Source of the DNA: CAZPMT01 sp964587655
Lineage (GTDB): Bacteria > Hydrogenedentota > Hydrogenedentia > Hydrogenedentales > SLHB01
Assembly (NCBI GenBank): GCA_964587655.1
Contig: CAZPMT010000003.1
Coordinates: 1 to 64,000, forward strand
Direction: 5' to 3'
DNA: 64,000 nt
Both the position numbers and the translations under genes were made by a program. The notes beneath the pieces are model-generated. The model saw only the letters and a program-made list of their open reading frames with translations, was not told the origin of the DNA and did not search any database. Of the stretch, positions 23,401-30,256 are shown piece by piece (within the stretch, counting starts at the first letter, position 1; the number at the start of each line of letters is the position of its first letter).

Positions 23401-24394
23401 TTACGGCATCAACGTTGGCGATATCCAGGACGTAATCGAAATTGCCCTGGGTGGCATGCGCATTACCACAACAGTGGAAGGGCGAGAACGATATCCGGTG
23501 CGCTTACGATATGCTCGCGATTACCGCGTGGACGAAGAAGCGATCAAGCGGATTCTTGTCTCCCGAGATGGCATGGAAGGACCGGCTCCCGCCGCGGAGA
23601 GCGGGAAAATGATGGAGGCTCCGGGAATCTACTTGAGCGACGTCGCGAACATCCGCGTCATTGAAGGCCCGGTGATGATCAAGAGCGAGAACGGCCTGCT
23701 CCGTTCTTATGTCCAGCTCAACGTGCGCGACCGGGACATCATTGGATTTGTCGAGGAAGCGCAGCGGGTCGTGCAGGCCAAGGTGAAGCTGCCCGAAGGA
23801 ACCTACTTGGAATGGACTGGCCAGTTCGAACATCAGGTGCGTGCAAAGAAGACGCTGCGAATTGTGTTCCCCGCCGTGCTCCTGCTCATTTTTGTAATTC
23901 TGTACTTTACCTATCACGACTTTGCGCACGCTGTCCTGATGATGCTGGCGGTTCCAGGCGCGTTGGCGGGCGGCGTGTTTCTCCAGCGCCTGTTCGGCTA
24001 CAACTTCAGCGTGGCGGTCTGGGTCGGATACATAGCCTGCTTCGGCATGGCCACCGAGACCGGCATCATCATGCTGGTGTATCTGCGCGATGCGATCGCC
24101 GAACGAGGCGGACTGGCGAAAATAGCTTCGCTCAAAGACCTGGAGCAGGCGGTCTTGGAGGGCGCGGTACACCGGCTCCGGCCCAAGTTTCTGACCGAAG
24201 CGACGGCCATCGTGGGGCTTGCTCCCATGTTGTGGTCGCGCGGGGTTGGCGCCGAAGTCATCGCGCCCATGGCCACGCCTGTACTGGGCGGCCTCCTGAT
24301 TGCGGACGAGGTTATCGACATATTCCTGCCAGTACTATTTTATCAAGTCGAGGCGCGAAGGTGGAGGAAACTCCATGGAGATTCTGCATTTTAG
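20465..24394 (+). CDS. cusA: CusA/CzcA-family RND heavy-metal efflux pump with extra periplasmic insert
   Basis: 1309 residues; the family is usually about 1040. N-terminal helix and porter domain are typical (TPVDAIPDLSENQVIV, WMGRSP). The HME signature region GILVDQAIVMLENATH is present, as are the C-terminal half motifs (IWTQPIINRVDMLATGVRTQ; GYIACFGMATETGIIMLVYL). Residues about 625-895 form a mostly helical, charged insertion in the second periplasmic segment that other CusA proteins lack. It exports Cu/Ag-type or divalent metal with CusB and CusC encoded next. The stop codon TAG lies within a TTTTAGATTTTGG repeat, so the last residue and stop were supplied by an inserted element. Confidence 0.95.
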   Translation: MIEGLIEFSCRNKFIVILAFVAVAGVGVWVMLERTPVDAIPDLSENQVIVFTDWMGRSPKEIEDQITYPLSVNLQGLAGVKAVRSSSEFNFSMINIIFDDSVEFYFARTRVLERLSLASTFLPQGTVPYLAPDATALGQIFWYTVEGDNTDLAALRSIQDWYVRYQLNSVPGVAQVSSVGGFPKEYQIDVTPEKLRAFNVTLGQIYQAIAKSNSAVGGRVVQKGNAEYIIRGVGWIRDLDDIRNTVITERGGVPIKVGDVATVQQGVEFRRSVLEKDGREVTGGVVMMRYGENPLKVTRNIKAKLRDLQKGLPQGIRIVPFYDRTRLIDGAIHTVTKILEHELIFATVAILLILTHVRSVFVVVITLPLSVLIAFILMYIFGISSNIMSLSGIAISIGILVDQAIVMLENATHRLTLHFGDKRITGDTTEIVVAACRQVGRPIFFSVAIMVISFLPVFALSGQEGKLFHPLAFTKTFALIGTAIISVTLVPAIIPLLVRGRLSREENNWIIHSVVQMYRPVLSFLMHKPKIVIWLFVLLLAAGFYVSRGLGREFMPPLDEGSIMDMPVTTPRASVTEVADDLKARDALIRSMPEVEMVVGKGGRAETPTDPSPLDMIETVITLRPKEYWLKRKVKFEDAYSETERVVGLLEKQGAIGPFAGENARKSFLNEVANGALNRFDALMRHESIGSTMEFEQVLMDDSVRFVAERLLAQIDAHKAWASPPESADREAFIKGLIDAHRQMFRYAPQVYDVENVVTAGLAALEQSKRLSAERVDVLVPIETQWTRITGPLKESLGLARSDFYTETAESLEAFRDKATRPWTKQTNQKMFDPAMLKFGQALLAEIESSATMQNIWKGKDAPVRITADEIGKEFGARAFLWAKTKNDLVRELDDVVHQIGWANIWTQPIINRVDMLATGVRTQLAAKIFGRTQEQIQEVANQVAEVLRGIPGAVDVVADQTVGKGYIEIEVDRERAARYGINVGDIQDVIEIALGGMRITTTVEGRERYPVRLRYARDYRVDEEAIKRILVSRDGMEGPAPAAESGKMMEAPGIYLSDVANIRVIEGPVMIKSENGLLRSYVQLNVRDRDIIGFVEEAQRVVQAKVKLPEGTYLEWTGQFEHQVRAKKTLRIVFPAVLLLIFVILYFTYHDFAHAVLMMLAVPGALAGGVFLQRLFGYNFSVAVWVGYIACFGMATETGIIMLVYLRDAIAERGGLAKIASLKDLEQAVLEGAVHRLRPKFLTEATAIVGLAPMLWSRGVGAEVIAPMATPVLGGLLIADEVIDIFLPVLFYQVEARRWRKLHGDSAF

Positions 24395-24934
24395 ATTTTG
24401 GATTTTAGATTTTGGATTGACCACGCCGCGTGAAGCTCGCCGGAAAGGCTCGGATCGCGAGGAGAAGACGGATGAACGAGCAGGAGTTCAAAGAACGCAC
24501 GCAGAAACTGGCGCTGCGAGTTATTCGATTGGTAGACTCGCTCCCCAAGTCCGTCGTGGCCCAGACGATTGGCAGACAGTTGCTGCGTTCAGGCACCTCG
24601 ATTGGGGCCAACTACCGGGCGGCTTGCCGTGGGAAGAGCAAGGCGGATGTTATCGCAAAGCTGTGCATCGTGGAAGAGGAAAGCGACGAATCCATCTACT
24701 GGCTTGAACTGCTGACAGAGGCGAATGTAGTTCCAAAGGAGAAGCTGAGGTCGTTGATACGCGAGATGGAAGAGATTCTGGCCATGACCGTGGCTTCGAT
24801 AAAGACCTTGCGGGCAGGCATGCGCCGCTGATGAGGAACACTAGGGATCATAACTCAAGGGACGTCTAACTCCTTGGGAGATCGATGATGACGGAAATCG
24901 AGAATCCAAAATCCAAAATCCAAAATCCAAAATC
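24387..24934. mobile_element. TTTTGGAT inverted-repeat cassette carrying a four-helix-bundle gene
   Basis: The left end 24387-24419 consists of TTTTAGATTTTGGAT units; the right end 24903-24934 is the inverted form, four AAAATCC repeats. The 548-base cassette sits between cusA and cusB and contains only the four-helix-bundle gene. Its left end supplies the cusA stop and its right end codes residues 7-17 of CusB (NPKSKIQNPKS). The same repeat pair without a gene occurs at 47692-47863. No transposase is present. Confidence 0.6.
24472..24831 (+). CDS. Four-helix-bundle protein (S23 / TIGR02436 type)
   Basis: 119 residues from ATG 24472 behind GGAGAAG. Sequence features such as LVDSLPKSVVAQTIGRQLLR, the GTSIGANYRAAC motif and a C-terminal REMEEILAMTVASIKTLR helix are those of the four-helix-bundle family first described from intervening sequences of 23S rRNA genes and related to the Avd accessory protein of diversity-generating retroelements. 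It has no evident link to metal efflux, yet sits inside the cus operon, bracketed by inverted AAAATCC repeats. It may be the cargo or a mobility factor of that cassette. Confidence 0.9.
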   Translation: MNEQEFKERTQKLALRVIRLVDSLPKSVVAQTIGRQLLRSGTSIGANYRAACRGKSKADVIAKLCIVEEESDESIYWLELLTEANVVPKEKLRSLIREMEEILAMTVASIKTLRAGMRR

Positions 24935-26750
24935 GGCCAAGAGCTTTCTGCGCCGGATCCTGTTCCTCCTCAAATTCCTCGAGATCCGGTTGCGCTTCAT
25001 CTTCATCCTGGTCGTGACGGCCGTGGTGGTTGGGTACTGGGACAACATCCAGAACTACTATGAACGGTGGCAGCGAACCCGTGAGATGCAGCAAACGCCG
25101 GGGCACGAAGGCCACAAGGAGGTGGGCGCCGCCGAACAGGAGTTCGAGTACTACTGCGGGATGCATCCCTTCGTGGTGCGTGATCGTCCGGGAAAGTGCC
25201 CGATCTGCGGTATGGACCTTACTCAGCGCAAGAAAGGCGAGCCGGTGACATTGCCCGAAGGTACGCTGGCCCGGGTGCAAGTATCCCCGCAGCGCATCAT
25301 GCAGGGAGGTCTCCAAGTAGAGCCGGTCTTGTATCGCATGCTCACGCGCACCGTCCGTTCCTACGGCGTGGCCGAACCTGCCGAGAGGCTTCTCGCCAAG
25401 ATTGTGGCCCGGTTTCCCGGACGTGTCGAAGAACTCATCGTCAACGCCGTCGGGCTTACCGTGAAAAAAGGCGATCCCTTAGCTCGGATTTACAGCCCGA
25501 AGTACTTGGCAGCCTCCGAAGAATACATTCGCGTGTTGAAAAACCCCGTCAAGACTGCCGACATATCGGATCCCGGCATCGCGGCTCTCGAAAAGGTGCG
25601 CGCGGAACAGTTGCTCGCGGCCGCGCGCAGGCGCCTGGCTCTGGCGGGCTTTACCGATCAGCAATTGGACATGATCGCCGAAAGCGGCACAGTCAGCAAT
25701 ACGGTTACCTTGTACTCGCCGCTGTCCGGCGTTGTCGTGGAGAAGAACGTCCTGCTTGGCGATGCCGTCGAAGAGGGCACGTCCATCTTCACTGTGGCGG
25801 ATCTCTCCACGCTATGGGTTCAGGTGAAGGTCTTGGAAGCAGACATCGCCGCGGTCAAAATAGGAATGCCCGTGGAGATCACAACGGTCGCTTGGCCGGG
25901 CGTCATCTTTTATGGAAATGTGGACTTCATCTATCCCACGTTGGATATGGAGAACCGCTCGGTGAAGGTACGGGTCATTGTCGCAAACCCGGACGGGAAA
26001 CTCATACCAGGAATGTTCGCCAACGCCGTCATCCGGGCGCCGATCGGGGAATTCGCCGAGAGTGACGCGGAAGGAAAGCCCGAGAAGGCGAAAGCGGCCC
26101 CGGACCAGACCGAGGAACACGCCGGAAAGCATGAACAGGAGACACCGCCGCCGTTTCCGACCACCAAACAGGAAGAAGCGGACAAGTACGTCGCCTCTCT
26201 TTCGTCAGGCGCGGATTATTACGAGTGTTCGATGCATGCAAATGTCGTATCTGATAAGCCCGGCGATTGTCCGCTCTGCGGCATGAAACTTGACAAGAAA
26301 CAAAAGGAATCCGCGCCCGTTGCCGAAGGACCTTATGCCGGTTCGATGGAACGTTGGACGGAAGGTTACGCCTGTCCGATGCACCCCGATGAACTCAGCG
26401 ACAAGCCCGGCATATGCACGACCTGCAATTGCGGCATGAAGATGGTCCACTGGCGCGTCGAGCGCGTGCTTTCCGTCCCGGAGACGTCTGTCATTGACAC
26501 CGGCGAACGTAAAGTCGTCTACGTCGAGACCGCTGCCGGAGTCTACGATGCCAGGGCCGTAACGTTGGGTGCGCGTGCCGGTTCCTATTACCCGGTCATT
26601 GACGGGCTGACAGCAAGCCAACGCATTGTAACGCAAGGGGCGTTCCTGATCGATGCCGAGGCGCGGCTAAACCCGGCCACGGCAAAAGGCGCCAGCGCCG
26701 AACCCGGCAAGCCGTCCCAAGCAGGCCACGCCGGAATGGCGGGAATGTAA
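24885..26750 (+). CDS. cusB: CusB-type efflux periplasmic adaptor with three heavy-metal-binding domains
   Basis: 621 residues from ATG 24885 (GGGAG upstream). The extreme N-terminus is translated repeat DNA. A membrane helix follows (residues 37-50), then an HMBD (YCGMHPF ... CPICGMDL), the adaptor hairpin and barrel domains (SPKYLAASEEYIRV, LYSPLSGVVVEKNV, ADLSTLWVQVKVLEADI), and two further HMBDs (ECSMHAN...CPLCGMKL; ACPMHPD...CNCGMKM) separated by a Pro/Glu linker. A membrane-proximal domain closes the protein. It links the RND pump to the outer-membrane channel and hands over Cu/Ag-type ions. Three HMBDs are more than the usual one. Confidence 0.95.
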   Translation: MMTEIENPKSKIQNPKSAKSFLRRILFLLKFLEIRLRFIFILVVTAVVVGYWDNIQNYYERWQRTREMQQTPGHEGHKEVGAAEQEFEYYCGMHPFVVRDRPGKCPICGMDLTQRKKGEPVTLPEGTLARVQVSPQRIMQGGLQVEPVLYRMLTRTVRSYGVAEPAERLLAKIVARFPGRVEELIVNAVGLTVKKGDPLARIYSPKYLAASEEYIRVLKNPVKTADISDPGIAALEKVRAEQLLAAARRRLALAGFTDQQLDMIAESGTVSNTVTLYSPLSGVVVEKNVLLGDAVEEGTSIFTVADLSTLWVQVKVLEADIAAVKIGMPVEITTVAWPGVIFYGNVDFIYPTLDMENRSVKVRVIVANPDGKLIPGMFANAVIRAPIGEFAESDAEGKPEKAKAAPDQTEEHAGKHEQETPPPFPTTKQEEADKYVASLSSGADYYECSMHANVVSDKPGDCPLCGMKLDKKQKESAPVAEGPYAGSMERWTEGYACPMHPDELSDKPGICTTCNCGMKMVHWRVERVLSVPETSVIDTGERKVVYVETAAGVYDARAVTLGARAGSYYPVIDGLTASQRIVTQGAFLIDAEARLNPATAKGASAEPGKPSQAGHAGMAGM

Positions 26751-26784
26751 AATGTCTGACCAAGAGACAGAGGACTGAAGCGCG

Positions 26785-28200
26785 ATGATAACGTTCTTCC
26801 TGCTATTCGGATGCATGGCCGCAAACGTTGAGGCGCCGGCCTTCTCCGCCGCCAACGAAGAGCTTCGCCAGTATGTTCTTGAAGCCGCCGAAAACAACCC
26901 TGGACTGAAAGCGAAGTGGTTGGAGTGGCAAGCCGCGTTGCAGAAGGTTCCTCAAGTTACCACGCTTGAGGACCCGATGTTCATGTACTCCCAATTCCTC
27001 CAGTCCGATGAGACGCGGTTTGGCCTCAGCCTTGAACAGAAGTTTCCATGGCTCGGTACGTTGCGTGCCCGCGGAGATAAGGCTCTGGCGGAAGCGGATG
27101 CGGCACTGGCCCGTTTCTATGCCGCCCGGAATCAGATCATCGCCGAGGTCAAGCGGGCCTACTTCGAATACGCCTTGCTCGAAGACAGCATGGAGATCGT
27201 CCAATCTCAGGCCGATACGCTGACGGAGGTGGAGGAGATTGTGAAATCCCGTTATGGATTGGGGCTTGCCTCCCAAGCGGACCTGTATCGTGTGCAGATC
27301 GATAAAGACAAGCTCGATGATATGCGCAAAGGTTTGGAGCAATCCAAACCGGCTCTCTCCGCCAAGCTTCAGGAGGCGCTTGGGCGTGAGGCTGGAGAGG
27401 AGCTCCCGTGGCCTCAATCTGCGGATTTTCCACCTCCGCCTCCGCCTGCTCCCGTGGTTTTGGCGCGTATCCGCGTGGCGAACCCGGAAATCGCCGCCAT
27501 GCAGCATATGGTCGAGAGTTGGGAGAAAGAGACTCTTCTTGCCAAGAAACGCGGATACCCTGAGTTTTCGGTCGGTCTCGGATACGAAAACATGAAAGAC
27601 ATGTCGAACGTGCCGATGCCCGGCGAAACAGTTAAGCTTCCGGACGGGACAACCTTCACGTCCGTCGAGTGGGGATCCGAAAACGTCAAGGACGACATTA
27701 TGGTCTCCCTGAAATTGAGTCTGCCGATATGGAGGAACCGCGTCAAGGCGGGTATTCGGGAAGCAGAGCTGATGCAGGAATCGGTCGAAAACGACAAGCG
27801 GCGCATCACTCTGAGTTTTGACAGCGCGGCACGCATGGCGCTCTACAACATCCAAGATTCCCAACGTCGTTTCAACCTCTACAAGGACGCGCTTATCCCT
27901 AAACAGAAGAAGACGTACGAGAGCTTGCAGGCCTACTACGGCGCGGGCGCTGACCCCATGGAGTCGGGTGGAAGCGCGGACTTCTTGGATATACAAAACA
28001 GCGTTTGGGCATTACTTGAGTTTCAACTTGAGCAGGCGCGCGCTGAAAGAGACCTTCAGGTCGCATGTGCGGAACTCGAAATGCTTATGGGTGGACCATG
28101 GACCTCGAACGAGACGCAGCCCTCAACACCCGCCGAAAAAGATCCCGCCGTTCGTACGGTGGAAAGTCAGCCGCCATCACCCACGGAAACCAAGCCGTGA
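26785..28200 (+). CDS. cusC: TolC/CusC-family outer-membrane efflux protein
   Basis: 471 residues. A short N-terminal signal sequence is followed by the two repeated coiled-coil halves of TolC proteins: LVQ-like LRQYVLEAAENNPGLKA at the start, QKFPWLGTLRARGDKALAEA, ASQADLYRVQIDKDKLDDMR, then IWRNRVKAGIREAELMQ and the C-terminal repeat. The tail after about 430 is Pro/Thr/Glu-rich and unstructured. It forms the outer-membrane exit duct for the CusA/CusB pump. Only 34 bases separate it from cusB. Confidence 0.92.
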   Translation: MITFFLLFGCMAANVEAPAFSAANEELRQYVLEAAENNPGLKAKWLEWQAALQKVPQVTTLEDPMFMYSQFLQSDETRFGLSLEQKFPWLGTLRARGDKALAEADAALARFYAARNQIIAEVKRAYFEYALLEDSMEIVQSQADTLTEVEEIVKSRYGLGLASQADLYRVQIDKDKLDDMRKGLEQSKPALSAKLQEALGREAGEELPWPQSADFPPPPPPAPVVLARIRVANPEIAAMQHMVESWEKETLLAKKRGYPEFSVGLGYENMKDMSNVPMPGETVKLPDGTTFTSVEWGSENVKDDIMVSLKLSLPIWRNRVKAGIREAELMQESVENDKRRITLSFDSAARMALYNIQDSQRRFNLYKDALIPKQKKTYESLQAYYGAGADPMESGGSADFLDIQNSVWALLEFQLEQARAERDLQVACAELEMLMGGPWTSNETQPSTPAEKDPAVRTVESQPPSPTETKP

Positions 28201-28210
28201 TCCTAGAAGC

Positions 28211-28343
28211 GGCAGTTGGACTTGCCCTGTCATTGCGAACGAAGTGAAGCAATCTCGCCTATCTTCCTGAGCGGCACATGCTTGGCCAGAGTGTATCGAG
28301 ATTGCTTCACTTCGTTCGCAATGACAGGGAGACTTCAACTGCC
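28211..28343. repeat. MITE-like 133-bp inverted repeat
   Basis: About 47-base arms: GGCAGTT...TCATTGCGAACGAAGTGAAGC...CTCG on the left and its inverted copy on the right, around a 39-base centre. It starts 11 bases after the cusC stop and could act as terminator between the convergent cusC and galactokinase-like genes. Confidence 0.85.
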
Positions 28344-28391
28344 GAATCTGGATTCAAGATGACCCATCGCGCCTGCCGCGGAGTGTCCGGC

Positions 28392-30224
28392 CTACGGAAC
28401 GATTCTCAGTTCGCCCGCGGGAGCGACGGCCATGTTGGAGACGACTGATTCGTCGAGATCTTCCCGCGTAGGAGGCGCGTCCCGGCCTGATATCGCCAAG
28501 TAGCCGGGCGAAGCAAGCCGCTTGCGAACGTATTCCGCAACGCGATCCGCGTCTTCCGTCTTGCATAGGGCCAGCACCGCGCCAGCCATTCCCGCGCCCG
28601 TCAGCGAAGCGCCCAGGGCGCCGGCCTCCGTCGCAGCGTCCACAAGCGCGTCCAACGCGGGGCTGCTCGCACCGTACGCGCCGGGAAACCATTCGATGCG
28701 CGCGCCCGACGCGATCAACCCGTCAAGCGTTGCGTTATCCACGGCGCATCGCCACAGTTTGTCGTCGTTTGACAAACTGTCCGGCGCGCCGTCTCGCCGC
28801 ACGCGCCGATCGCCGTCGTGTCCGACGGACATCAGCCTTCCTGCCTCCTCGAAAGCGCCCGAGGCAATCGCTTCCGGAAACAGACGCGCTCGCTCGCTCT
28901 CCGCGATCCCGAACAGCAAAGGACCGCGCAACGCGATCCGGGTCGGGCGCTCACGTTCCGGCGCGGACCCGAAATAACGCTCATATGCTTCCTCGAACTC
29001 AGGAAGATCGTAACAGTTTGTCAACAGTTTGTCGCCGTTTGACAAACTGTGACCACGACAAACTGTGCGCGAGCGCAGTTCGTCGATCTCCATGATCTCC
29101 GGGATGCGCTTGATGACCTCCAGCAACATCCGCATGCCGCCCATCGGTATAAGGACTGCGGGAGTCATGTTGGAAAGCCGATCCATCTTCTCAATGACTG
29201 CAGCGGGAGTGCCTTGAAATCTCATCTCCTGGCGCAGGATCTCCATCGCAAGCGAATATGCGAAACGATTGCGCGTGTAGTCCACTTGCGCCGCACCGCT
29301 CAGACTCCGTTCGGTAAGAGAGTTGATGACAAGGACCCGCAAGGATTCGGGGAAGGCCACGCGCCGCGCGGAAGCGGTCTCAAGCCTCGCACAGTTTGTC
29401 AAACGGCGACAAACTGTTGGGTACAGCGCAATGTTCACGAACGCGTCGCGATCTCCCAGGACAATCGCGGCCTGATCGCTGAGCCCGCAGCGCGATCCCG
29501 TGTACCATTCCGCGTCGCGGGCCGCGACGATAAGACGGTCGTTGTCAAGCGCAAGACCACAGTTTGTCGTGGTTTGACAAACTGTGTTGATGTCCAGCAT
29601 CGCTCGCGTCAGCGCTACGCAGAGCGCCGCCGACGAACTGAGCGCCGCGCCGCGCGGGAGATCGCTTCCCACGACGCCCGATACGCCTTTCAGCGGCGCG
29701 TCCGGAAAGCAGTGCCGCACACTCAGTGCGCTGCCCTTGACGTAATTCCCCCACCAGCCCCTCCGAGTTTCCACTTCCGCCCGCACATCGGGATGCATGA
29801 TGAATTCAAGCCACAGTTTGTCGTGGTTTGACAAACTGTAGGGCGTGCGAAAAGACGTTCTCGAGATCTCATTTCCTATCCGAAAACGCACCTCATCGAA
29901 GCGCGGATCGATGTTGGCAAGGCATACGGTGTCATCACATTCCGGAGTGACCGCAACGACCACCTCGCGCTGGTGCGTCATGAGGTTGAGCCAGCCGCCA
30001 TGCGAATCGACGTGCATCCCGCGAAGGTTGATGCGCCCGGGCGCCCGGAATACGCGCAGGGAACGGTCGCCAAACAGATCGAGGAAACGCGAAACGACGC
30101 GCCGGATAAGGCCCACGCGGTCGTCAATGGCGTGAAGCCCATAGATGCGTTCAAGCGTGCCCCGCAGGACCGCATCGGGGGCGCTCAGCCGGGCAAGCCA
30201 TTCCGACGCCATTACAGCCGCCAT
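28392..30224 (-). CDS. GHMP kinase, galactokinase-like, carrying five PE-A insertions
   Basis: About 610 residues from ATG 30224 (GTG 30236 also possible); longer frames overlap the ATPase gene. GHMP motifs are intact: APGRINLRGMHVDSHGG (substrate/ATP site), VGSDLPRGAALSSSAAL and SLTGAGMAGAVLAL, which point to an ATP-dependent sugar 1-kinase of the galactokinase group. Even without inserts it is longer than ordinary GalK (about 380-400). Five PE-A loci are translated in frame at residues about 129-138, 214-223, 270-279, 387-405 and 482-491, in two different frames of the element. It lies downstream of the P-type ATPase gene with 32 bases between. Confidence 0.85.
   Translation of the reverse strand: MAAVMASEWLARLSAPDAVLRGTLERIYGLHAIDDRVGLIRRVVSRFLDLFGDRSLRVFRAPGRINLRGMHVDSHGGWLNLMTHQREVVVAVTPECDDTVCLANIDPRFDEVRFRIGNEISRTSFRTPYSLSNHDKLWLEFIMHPDVRAEVETRRGWWGNYVKGSALSVRHCFPDAPLKGVSGVVGSDLPRGAALSSSAALCVALTRAMLDINTVCQTTTNCGLALDNDRLIVAARDAEWYTGSRCGLSDQAAIVLGDRDAFVNIALYPTVCRRLTNCARLETASARRVAFPESLRVLVINSLTERSLSGAAQVDYTRNRFAYSLAMEILRQEMRFQGTPAAVIEKMDRLSNMTPAVLIPMGGMRMLLEVIKRIPEIMEIDELRSRTVCRGHSLSNGDKLLTNCYDLPEFEEAYERYFGSAPERERPTRIALRGPLLFGIAESERARLFPEAIASGAFEEAGRLMSVGHDGDRRVRRDGAPDSLSNDDKLWRCAVDNATLDGLIASGARIEWFPGAYGASSPALDALVDAATEAGALGASLTGAGMAGAVLALCKTEDADRVAEYVRKRLASPGYLAISGRDAPPTREDLDESVVSNMAVAPAGELRIVP
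28753..28781. repeat. PE-A in galactokinase-like gene (site 5)
   Basis: Centre GTCGTTT, right arm ending in C. It is read on the minus strand as DSLSNDDKL. Confidence 0.94.
29012..29067. repeat. Compound PE-A in galactokinase-like gene (site 4)
   Basis: 56 bases: an outer copy interrupted by a complete inner copy with centre GCCGTTT. It is read as TVCRGHSLSNGDKLLTNC, the same compound peptide as in the NtrC linker. Confidence 0.94.
29390..29418. repeat. PE-A in galactokinase-like gene (site 3)
   Basis: Centre AAACGGC; read on the minus strand as TVCRRLTNC, one frame away from site 5. Confidence 0.94.
29558..29586. repeat. PE-A in galactokinase-like gene (site 2)
   Basis: Perfect arms, centre GTGGTTT; read as TVCQTTTNC, close after the SSSAAL motif. 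Confidence 0.95.
29812..29840. repeat. PE-A in galactokinase-like gene (site 1)
   Basis: Centre GTGGTTT, right arm ending in A; read as YSLSNHDKL. Confidence 0.94.
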
Positions 30225-30256
30225 GCTCGTTTCCACCGATCTTTCATCCAGTGCCC

